A stretch of 9,854 nt of DNA from Rickettsia typhi. Its GTDB lineage: Bacteria; Pseudomonadota; Alphaproteobacteria; Rickettsiales; Rickettsiaceae. Below the pieces are notes generated by a model that was not told where the DNA came from, ran no database searches, and worked only from the letters and a program-made list of their open reading frames with translations. The translations under genes and the position numbers were made by a program. Shown here piece by piece: positions 4,853-9,854 of this stretch; the first letter of the stretch is position 1, and each line of letters starts with the position of its first letter. Location of the stretch: positions 1 through 9,854 of the forward strand of contig CAMCXV010000039.1 of assembly GCA_945883665.1 (NCBI GenBank), written 5' to 3'.

Positions 4853-6549
4853 AGATAGCCAAATATTTTCTTATTCTATTACTGAGTTTGTGTCTTATTT
4901 ATTGTGTTGCTTGGTATTATATAGTCAATAAAATGGCAAATGAGGTAAATTCCCAATATGCAGGCAAAAAAAATTATATAAAAGCTTTGGTAAATAGCGA
5001 AGAATATTTTACTAGTTTTGATAAAGTTACTTTGTCTGGATTTCCATTTGATATAGCTTTTATGGTGCATGGATGGAAAGAAGAAAGTAGGAGTTCTGTA
5101 ATTTGTTATAATTCTCCTATAATAATGGGTTATAGTCTGTTTTCTCAATCAGCCTATATTTCATATAATGGTGATATTGACTCTTCTTATAAACCTGTGA
5201 ATGCTGGATTTGGAGCTATATTAAAAATAAAAGATTATCTAATTAAAATAAACATTCCTTTAAATAGGTCGTTATTTTTTAATCTTGCTAAGATGAAAAA
5301 TGCAGTAGAAATAGTAAATTACATAAAAGATATTAGCGTTTCGACTAAAGAAGTTCAAATAATAGATAAACAAGAAAAAGAATTGTTTTTTGATAAAGAA
5401 TATGAAAATTTTAAATTCTCTTTTGTGTCATCAAAATACTATAAAGATTTACAAGATTTATTAAGTGATATACCAAAGGAATATAATATTCTTTATAATG
5501 TTAAAACAAAACCAGTGAAATTTTTGTTTAGACAGATACCTGTTAGTTTATTTTATGGATTTCCATATCTACCATCAAATTTTTCTGCTTCTGGGGAGTT
5601 GGTTATAAAAACCAAAGCCATGAAAACCGAGGAAGTAAGGTTAAATTCAGATATAAAATTAGATTTAGTTTTTTCTACTTCGATGGCTGATTTAAATTCC
5701 TTTAAACTAGATTTTAAAAGTAGTTTGGACGATTCCAATAAAAGGCGTATTAAATTATTAATAAATAGTGTAATAAGCTTAAAAAGTGGTTTATTTGAAA
5801 GTTTATTTAAAAAATATGAATTTATTAGACCAAAAGTCCTTAAGATTCCTGGTGGCAACTTAATTAATCAGGAATTAGTATATATAATAAATAATCAAGA
5901 TTTATTTAAGTTCAAAAATTTAGAAAATAGTGAATATCTTGTAAATTTAGATGTAACATCTTTATATAATAAAAATAATTCATTGATTAATTTAGAAAAT
6001 TTTAGTATCTATTCTGGTCAATCTGGTTTCAAATTAAGTAATGAATTGACAATTAAATTACTTGATCAAAAAAAATGTGATGTGAAAGGAGTTTTGCTTT
6101 TAACAAATTACTCTTCAGTAATTGATTTTATTTCGAGATATGTTTACAGATTCGGCAAATTTAGATTGTTAACAGATCAGGCTAGAGATTTTTATTTTGT
6201 GTTAAACAAAGAATTTGCAAAACAAATCTCAGATTATCCAGCGTCCACTTCTAGTGATCTTAGTTTTGATTATGAAATTGATTCAAAGAATTTATTAAAA
6301 TCAAAGATCGGAAGTGTAAAAATGGAACAAATCCCAGAGTTATATAAATTTACATTTTATAAAAAATTATTGAGTATAATTGATTCGCACGGTGATCCAA
6401 TTATTCAAATAAAAAAAATCTTTCCGGATCTAGAGGTTAGTGAGTTTAAAAATTTACTCTCCTATATTAAATTCAAAGAAAATGCTAAATCATTGGAAAA
6501 AGAAGTTGAGAAAGTTTTACCACCTAATATAAAACCTGTTATAGAATAA
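4849..6549 (+). CDS. DUF2125-like envelope protein, translationally coupled to tlc
   Basis: A 566-residue protein with an uncleaved signal anchor or signal peptide: Lys residues then a hydrophobic stretch at about 7-26 (LILLLSLCLIYCV...). The remainder lacks long hydrophobic spans, so it is probably exported to the periplasm and anchored in the inner membrane. Just after the anchor comes FDKVTLSGFPFDIAF, with SGFPF at 63-67. This matches the 'GFPF' signature after an N-terminal anchor seen in alphaproteobacterial DUF2125 proteins. Those proteins are beta-rich and of unknown function. The body here is rich in beta-prone segments (for example SASGELVIKTKA, KLDLVFSTS) and ends in a Lys/Glu-rich helix and Pro-rich tail. 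The ATG overlaps the tlc stop by four bases, and an AGGTGA Shine-Dalgarno (4837-4842) sits six bases upstream inside tlc, so expression should follow tlc. Function is unknown; family assignment rests on one motif and overall architecture. Confidence 0.7.
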   Translation: MKIAKYFLILLLSLCLIYCVAWYYIVNKMANEVNSQYAGKKNYIKALVNSEEYFTSFDKVTLSGFPFDIAFMVHGWKEESRSSVICYNSPIIMGYSLFSQSAYISYNGDIDSSYKPVNAGFGAILKIKDYLIKINIPLNRSLFFNLAKMKNAVEIVNYIKDISVSTKEVQIIDKQEKELFFDKEYENFKFSFVSSKYYKDLQDLLSDIPKEYNILYNVKTKPVKFLFRQIPVSLFYGFPYLPSNFSASGELVIKTKAMKTEEVRLNSDIKLDLVFSTSMADLNSFKLDFKSSLDDSNKRRIKLLINSVISLKSGLFESLFKKYEFIRPKVLKIPGGNLINQELVYIINNQDLFKFKNLENSEYLVNLDVTSLYNKNNSLINLENFSIYSGQSGFKLSNELTIKLLDQKKCDVKGVLLLTNYSSVIDFISRYVYRFGKFRLLTDQARDFYFVLNKEFAKQISDYPASTSSDLSFDYEIDSKNLLKSKIGSVKMEQIPELYKFTFYKKLLSIIDSHGDPIIQIKKIFPDLEVSEFKNLLSYIKFKENAKSLEKEVEKVLPPNIKPVIE

Positions 6550-6642
6550 ATTTTTTAAAACGGATTGTTAAGAATAATATAACTAAAAATACTCTAAAAT
6601 AAGACAAGATAAGAGTTTTAATACATAAGTTTTTAATATTAT

Positions 6643-6646
6643 AGGA
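6643..6646 (+). promoter_or_regulatory. Shine-Dalgarno that supports a TTG start
   Basis: AGGA lies seven bases before the TTG at 6654. No in-frame ATG has a comparable site nearby; the next Met codon is residue 18, which would remove part of the first helix. Confidence 0.6.
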
Positions 6647-6653
6647 TAATAAA

Positions 6654-7637
6654 TTGGATATAATAAAAGAAATACATCATTTTTTGAAAATAGAAATTGA
6701 TGAGATGAATAAATTGATTTTAGAAAGTTTGTCAGTTGAAGAAGAGTTAGTACGCCTTGTTAGTAATTATATTTCAAAATCTGGTGGAAAAAGAATAAGA
6801 CCTATTCTTACTTTATTATCTTCTAAAATATTCAATTGCAAAAACGATGAGAGATTAAAGCTTGCTACAGCTGTTGAGTTTATTCATATGGCTACGTTAT
6901 TACATGATGATGTCGTGGATGGTAGCAAAATGAGAAGATTTCTTCCGTCTGCCAATGTTGTTTGGGGTAGTAAGGCAAGTATTTTGGTGGGAGATTTTTT
7001 ATTTAGTCAATCATTTAAATTAATAGTTTCTAGTGGGTCTATATCTGCTATGTTAATTTTAGCTGAATCTTCCGCTGTTATTGTTGAAGGTGAGGTATCT
7101 CAGCTTGCTAAGTTAGAGGAGCGTAGGTTAATTACCGAAACTGAGTATTTTCAAGTAATTAATGCTAAAACAGCTGCTCTTTTTGGAGCTGCTTGTGAAG
7201 TAGGGGGAGTGATATCTGGTCAGTCAGTTGAATATTGCATGCTTTTAAGAAATTTTGGAAAAAAGCTTGGTATTATTTTTCAGATAACAGATGATTTGCT
7301 GGATTATTTTGCTGAAGTTGGAGTTAGCGGCAAGAATATAGGAGATGATTTTACTGAAGGAAAGGTTACTTTACCTATAATTTTTTTAGCTAATAAATTA
7401 CCTGTAGATGATAAGAAAAAATTGAATAACTTAATTGAATCATTAGAAAGAAGTTTTGATGATTTTAAATGGGTTAAAAAGTTATTAATTAATTTTAATA
7501 TAAAAAATGAAATAATTGAATATTTGCAAGATATTAAGACAGAAGCAAATCAATTACTTGATAAGATTAATATTGACAGTAGAAGTAAAGAATATTTAAA
7601 ACTATTAGTGGATTTTGCTGTAAATCGTAATTACTGA
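6654..7637 (+). CDS. ispB: Long-chain polyprenyl diphosphate synthase (octaprenyl/decaprenyl type)
   Basis: A 327-residue trans-prenyltransferase that would condense isopentenyl diphosphate units onto an allylic primer, giving the side chain for ubiquinone. All key motifs are present: GGKRIRP (44-50, substrate diphosphate binding), the first Asp-rich motif LLHDDVVDGSKMRR (Asp85, Asp86, Asp89, then Arg94-Arg95), KTAALFGAA (172-180), the second Asp-rich motif FQITDDLLDYF (Asp213, Asp214, Asp217), GKNIGDDFTEGKVTLP (226-241). A small residue (Ala80) lies five positions before the first Asp-rich motif, as expected for enzymes making chains longer than C20. Exact chain length cannot be read from sequence. 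The start is TTG with a good AGGA site. It follows the DUF2125-like gene by 104 bp and precedes murA by 77 bp on the same strand. The symbol reflects the octaprenyl synthase family. Confidence 0.92.
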   Translation: MDIIKEIHHFLKIEIDEMNKLILESLSVEEELVRLVSNYISKSGGKRIRPILTLLSSKIFNCKNDERLKLATAVEFIHMATLLHDDVVDGSKMRRFLPSANVVWGSKASILVGDFLFSQSFKLIVSSGSISAMLILAESSAVIVEGEVSQLAKLEERRLITETEYFQVINAKTAALFGAACEVGGVISGQSVEYCMLLRNFGKKLGIIFQITDDLLDYFAEVGVSGKNIGDDFTEGKVTLPIIFLANKLPVDDKKKLNNLIESLERSFDDFKWVKKLLINFNIKNEIIEYLQDIKTEANQLLDKINIDSRSKEYLKLLVDFAVNRNY

Positions 7638-7714
7638 TTTCTATTATTAAATTTATAGAACAAGATTAGTAATAATAAAAAATATAACAAATAATAAAAG
7701 GTATTTATAAATAT

Positions 7715-8998
7715 ATGGACAGCATTATTATCAATGGTGGCAATGCTTTAAAGGGTAATATCTATATAAGTGGATCCAAGAATGCTTCTCTGCCAATTAT
7801 GGCTGCTTCTTTGCTAACAGATGGAGTTTTAGAATTAAGTAACCTGCCTGTTTTATCGGATATTAGTACTATGGAAGAGCTTCTATTAAATCATGGCAGC
7901 AAAATTGATAGAAAAATAGAAAATAATGATAGTTTAACTTTAAAGATATCATGTTCTAATATTAATAATTATAAAGCTCCTTACGAGATTGTTCGAAAAA
8001 TGAGGGCTTCAATATGGGTGCTTGGACCTCTTGTTGCTAAATATGGCAGTGCAATGGTTTCCTTTCCTGGTGGATGTGCAATTGGTGCGAGGCAAGTCGA
8101 TTTGCATATTGCTGTTTTGGAAGCTATGGGAGTGGAGATAGAAATTTTAGATGGTTATATTTATGCTCGTCGCATCCAAAAACGTTTAAATGCATGTAGT
8201 TTTGTTTTTCCTAGAGTGTCAGTAGGAGCAACTATTAACGCTATTTTGGCAGCTACTTTAGCAGATGGGATAACACATTTATCAAATTGCGCTAGAGAGC
8301 CTGAAATAAAGGATTTATGCAATTGTTTGATAAAAATGGGAGCTTTGATTGAAGGCGTTGGAACAGATGATTTAAAAATCATAGGTCAAGAAGAATTACA
8401 GGGAACAAAACATAGTATTTTACCAGATAGAATTGAAGCTGGAACTTATATGATTGCAGCTGCAATTACACGGGGAGATTTGAATATTCATGGTGTTGAT
8501 TATGATATTATCGAAAATATCGCTCTTAAACTTATGCAGGTTGGTGTAGAGGTGATTAATTCAAATAATGTTATTAAAGTTAAATATAATGGAATTTTAA
8601 AATCAGTTGATTTATCCACTAGTGCTTATCCTGGTTTTGCTACAGATTTACAGGCTCAGTTTATGAGTTTAATGACATTAGCGAATGATTCTTCAGTTAT
8701 CATTGAAAATATATTTGAAAATAGATTCATGCATGTACCAGAATTATGCCGGATGGGAGCAAATATTATTGTTGATGGGAACCATGCTGTTGTTAGAGGG
8801 GTAGAAAAATTAAGCGGAGCAGAAGTGATGGCAAGTGATCTTAGAGCTTCTGTTTCTCTAATTCTTGCTGGTCTTGCTGCTAATGGAATAACTAAGGTTA
8901 GAAGGGTTTATCATTTAGATCGTGGATATCAATCGCTCGAGAAAAAATTATCTGCTTGTGGAGCGGATATTGTCAGGATAAAAGGAGACTCTGTTTGA
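7715..8998 (+). CDS. murA: UDP-N-acetylglucosamine 1-carboxyvinyltransferase (MurA)
   Basis: A 427-residue cytoplasmic enzyme, close to the 419 of E. coli MurA, that transfers enolpyruvate from phosphoenolpyruvate to UDP-GlcNAc, the first committed step of peptidoglycan synthesis. Diagnostic features: [12 protein letters not shown] with Lys22 and Asn23 (20-31), [18 protein letters not shown] (94-111), the catalytic loop [16 protein letters not shown] with the active-site Cys at 121, RIEAGTYM (239-246), [13 protein letters not shown] with the conserved Asp311 (305-317), and [12 protein letters not shown] with Arg403 near the end. Because the catalytic residue is Cys rather than Asp, classical fosfomycin alkylation would be possible. 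The start ATG is the natural family start; an AAAAGG element is 13 bases upstream, longer than ideal. A strong hairpin lies 92 bp after the stop. An intact murA indicates some peptidoglycan synthesis capacity. Confidence 0.97.
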   Translation: MDSIIINGGNALKGNIYISGSKNASLPIMAASLLTDGVLELSNLPVLSDISTMEELLLNHGSKIDRKIENNDSLTLKISCSNINNYKAPYEIVRKMRASIWVLGPLVAKYGSAMVSFPGGCAIGARQVDLHIAVLEAMGVEIEILDGYIYARRIQKRLNACSFVFPRVSVGATINAILAATLADGITHLSNCAREPEIKDLCNCLIKMGALIEGVGTDDLKIIGQEELQGTKHSILPDRIEAGTYMIAAAITRGDLNIHGVDYDIIENIALKLMQVGVEVINSNNVIKVKYNGILKSVDLSTSAYPGFATDLQAQFMSLMTLANDSSVIIENIFENRFMHVPELCRMGANIIVDGNHAVVRGVEKLSGAEVMASDLRASVSLILAGLAANGITKVRRVYHLDRGYQSLEKKLSACGADIVRIKGDSV

Positions 8999-9063
8999 TA
9001 TATTTTTACCAATTGACTATATGATGCTGGCATTTTTTCTTCGCAATATCACATCTTTTCATA

Positions 9064-9090
9064 AATCTTAACTTAATTTAATTTAAGATT
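9064..9090. repeat. 8-bp inverted repeat before the main terminator
   Basis: AATCTTAA (9064-9071) and TTAAGATT (9083-9090) form an 8-bp stem with an 11-base AT loop, directly abutting the 13-bp hairpin at 9091-9125. It is weak on its own but may add to termination from either direction. Confidence 0.3.
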
Positions 9091-9125
9091 AAATAACTCC
9101 ATGAGGAGTTAGCATGGAGTTATTT
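9091..9125. terminator. Hairpin between convergent murA and the pilin-like remnant (likely bidirectional terminator)
   Basis: AAATAACTCCATG (9091-9103) and CATGGAGTTATTT (9113-9125) form a perfect 13-bp stem with a nine-base loop, bounded by A-rich and T-rich bases on each side. It stands between murA (plus) and the minus-strand reading frame ending at 9135, as expected for a shared terminator. The loop contains GGAGTT, a second copy of the 3' arm core, so AACTCC (9095-9100) can pair alternatively with 9105-9110 in a short four-base-loop hairpin. Confidence 0.6.
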
Positions 9126-9134
9126 GATATATTA

Positions 9135-9344
9135 TTAAGGTGTTACTAGCGTGTTTTGCTTAATGTAAGTACAAAGAGATAAATATGGATTGCTTGTTGC
9201 TTCCCTAATATATGATGCGGAATATTCTTTTGCAGTAGCGCCGATAAATTCCTGAATATTGTTATCAGCATTAGTTACACATTCCCAAGCACTAATCTTT
9301 TCGTCGCCTTGATTGTATACAGGAATTAAAACAATATCCATACC
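9135..9344 (-). pseudogene. C-terminal fragment of a secreted, possibly type IV pilin-like protein, cut by an IS21-type end
   Basis: Minus-strand frame of about 69 codons ending in TAA at 9135, open right up to the insertion-sequence boundary at 9345/9344. The only start codon before it is a TTG within the IS terminus; an internal ATG is at 9341. It begins GMDIVLIPVYNQGDEKISAWEC and has two cysteines 36 residues apart, near the C-terminus. A 'G..I.L.P.......I.W.C' stretch followed by a late second Cys is the usual C-terminal pattern of type IV pilins, whose two cysteines form the D-region disulfide. The hydrophobic N-terminal helix that would prove this is missing, presumably lost or separated by the insertion. 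I therefore call it a remnant. The pilin identity is a motif-level inference; another disulfide-bearing secreted protein remains possible. Confidence 0.45.
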
Positions 9345-9359
9345 TGTCAATAAGCGTTG

Positions 9360-9397
9360 AAAATTGACCCACTAAGTGCGTCCAAAATTGACCCACT
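9360..9397. repeat. Two 14-bp direct repeats in the IS terminus
   Basis: AAAATTGACCCACT occurs exactly at 9360-9373 and 9384-9397. Two turns of helix separate the copies, typical of multiple binding sites at IS21-family ends. Confidence 0.8.
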
Positions 9398-9411
9398 TCG
9401 ATTACAAAATA

Positions 9412-9567
9412 TTAGCTTCTTTTTTTCATACGATGACTCTCGTTTCCAGTTTCTATAATATCACAATTGTGGCAAATTCTATCAAGCAATGCAGCTGTCA
9501 TTTTGTTGCAACCAAATACTTGTGACCACTCCGAAAACGTAAGGTTGGTGGTGATTATGATTGAAGT
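9412..9567 (-). pseudogene. istB: C-terminal remnant of istB, IS21-family ATPase helper of transposition
   Basis: The last ~51 codons on the minus strand read SIIITTNLTFSEW, then VFGCNKMTAALLDRICH and IIETGNESHRMKKRS before TAA at 9412. This is the C-terminal signature of IstB, the AAA+ ATPase that assists the IS21 transposase IstA; 'TSNLPFSEW', 'MTAALLDRL' and 'IIETGNES' are its usual form. Only this tail survives; Walker A and B regions are missing. The same frame stays open upstream to an ATG at 9630, but those ~21 residues do not look like IstB, so the junction is near 9567. An alternative frame just upstream reads RYTQ, which resembles the expected RYE(x) before the signature. A small indel near 9570 is therefore possible in addition to the truncation. 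Confidence 0.8.
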
Positions 9568-9747
9568 ATTTGAGTGTATCTTGGATAGTAAATGGGGTTC
9601 TTTGCGGGAAGGTACGGATTTTCTCGGCATAGGTGTCTAGCCCTTTAATTATAAGGCATACAGAGGACGAGTTGATTTTAAAATGATGAGGGGGTGGTGC
9701 CTTGAAGGCCCCGTGTGGAAGAAGACCCAAAAATGTTGATTTGGATT
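9568..9747. other. GC-richer unassigned segment between two mobile-gene remnants
   Basis: About 180 bp with no gene I can support. Counting 9601-9720 gives 57 G/C of 120 (47.5%), well above the surrounding sequence (for example 15 of 60 at 9061-9120). An open minus-strand frame at 9482-9730 crosses the istB tail in the wrong phase and is not supported. A small dyad, GCCTT-G-AAGGC, is near 9699-9709. The composition suggests imported DNA or a structured RNA relic; neither is shown. Confidence 0.4.
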
Positions 9748-9852
9748 TTAGAGTTGTTGTGGAGCACCAATTTGCACGTTTCTTGCCCTTAAATATTTAT
9801 ATAATGTTGTTTTAGAAATTCCTAGTTGCTCAGCTATATCATCAGTTTTTAG
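9748..9852 (-). CDS. C-terminal end of a serine site-specific recombinase (resolvase/invertase), cut by window edge
   Basis: Minus-strand frame from the window edge to TAA at 9748 gives 34 residues containing TDDIAEQLGISKTTLYKYLR. This is a helix-turn-helix of the type found at the C-terminus of Hin/Tn3-resolvase serine recombinases ('...IAK.LGIS..TLYRYL...'). In complete proteins it follows a ~140-residue catalytic domain with the nucleophilic Ser, which would lie beyond position 9854. Whether the gene is whole cannot be seen. It is followed on the minus strand by the GC-richer segment and the istB remnant, so it probably belongs to a separate mobile element. A stand-alone HTH regulator is the main alternative. 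Confidence 0.65.
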   Translation of the reverse strand, partial: LKTDDIAEQLGISKTTLYKYLRARNVQIGAPQQL

Positions 9853-9854
9853 TT

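Larger units (their letters stand above)
9345..9567 (-). mobile_element. Remnant of an IS21-family element (istB end and terminal inverted repeat)
   Basis: The terminus starts TGTCAATAAGCG at 9345 and carries two copies of AAAATTGACCCACT (9360-9373 and 9384-9397; period 24 bp). IS21-family ends characteristically begin TGT and contain such spaced internal repeats for transposase binding. The istB 3' end lies 15 bases inside. Similarity stops near 9567; istA, most of istB and the opposite terminus are absent from the window. The element is therefore a one-ended relic that is not autonomous. Confidence 0.75.

Noticed and set aside
4477..5858. Minus-strand ORFs within tlc and the DUF2125-like gene (4477-4782, 4879-5148, 5553-5858)
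   Set aside because: They lie entirely opposite well-supported genes, show no motifs, and have no independent ribosome sites or promoters.
2172..6595. Shared AAAAATACTCT at 2172-2182 and 6585-6595
   Set aside because: It is short and AT-rich, without flanking similarity, and so not evidence of a dispersed repeat.
8161..8382. 73-codon minus-strand ORF within murA
   Set aside because: It is antisense to conserved MurA sequence and has no signature of its own.
9482..9730. 82-codon minus-strand ORF across the istB tail
   Set aside because: It reads the istB signature in the wrong phase; the frame at 9412-9567 gives the recognisable protein.
1..9854. CRISPR array, prophage or defence system
   Set aside because: No regularly spaced repeats with unique spacers and no cas, capsid, tail or restriction motifs were seen in any frame.

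Overview
The window looks like a chromosomal piece of an AT-rich, host-dependent alphaproteobacterium, most probably a member of the Rickettsiales. The main evidence is a full-length ATP/ADP translocase (Tlc/Npt class), a carrier largely restricted to obligate intracellular bacteria and plastids. A DUF2125-like envelope protein of alphaproteobacterial type follows it. The base composition is strongly AT-biased, with low coding density and mobile-element debris at the edges. I cannot name genus or species; a Rickettsiaceae-type genome rich in mobile elements would fit.

Layout. Positions 1-410 hold minus-strand small or partial reading frames: the possible 5' end of a transposase-like gene leaving the window, and two small overlapping ORFs of unknown function. 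Positions 411-614 are non-coding and carry a candidate infA promoter. infA (translation initiation factor IF-1) is at 615-833, followed by a 222-bp gap with a very good sigma70-type promoter. A single-domain mannose-1-phosphate guanylyltransferase gene (1056-2093) comes next, then a Rpn/PD-(D/E)XK nuclease-type 'transposase' gene (2244-3173) whose C-terminal tail is built from five 12-bp tandem repeats. The tlc gene (3344-4852) overlaps the DUF2125-like gene (4849-6549) by four bases. A polyprenyl diphosphate synthase gene with a TTG start (6654-7637) and murA (7715-8998) complete the plus-strand set. A strong hairpin at 9091-9125 closes it.

The right end (9135-9854) is a mobile-element graveyard, all on the minus strand. 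It contains a C-terminal pilin-like fragment cut exactly at an IS21-type terminus, that terminus with its internal 14-bp repeats, the last ~50 codons of istB, about 180 bp of unexplained GC-richer sequence, and the C-terminal helix-turn-helix of a serine recombinase running off the window.

How the genes fit together: the plus-strand genes are ordinary functions of an intracellular bacterium (translation initiation, GDP-mannose supply, nucleotide exchange with the host, quinone or lipid-carrier prenyl chains, first committed step of peptidoglycan). I see no clear novel multi-gene system. The points most worth a second look are the translational coupling of tlc with the envelope protein, the altered signature in the guanylyltransferase, the repeat tail and promoter dyad of the Rpn gene, the two small ORFs at the left, and the nested breakpoints at the right.
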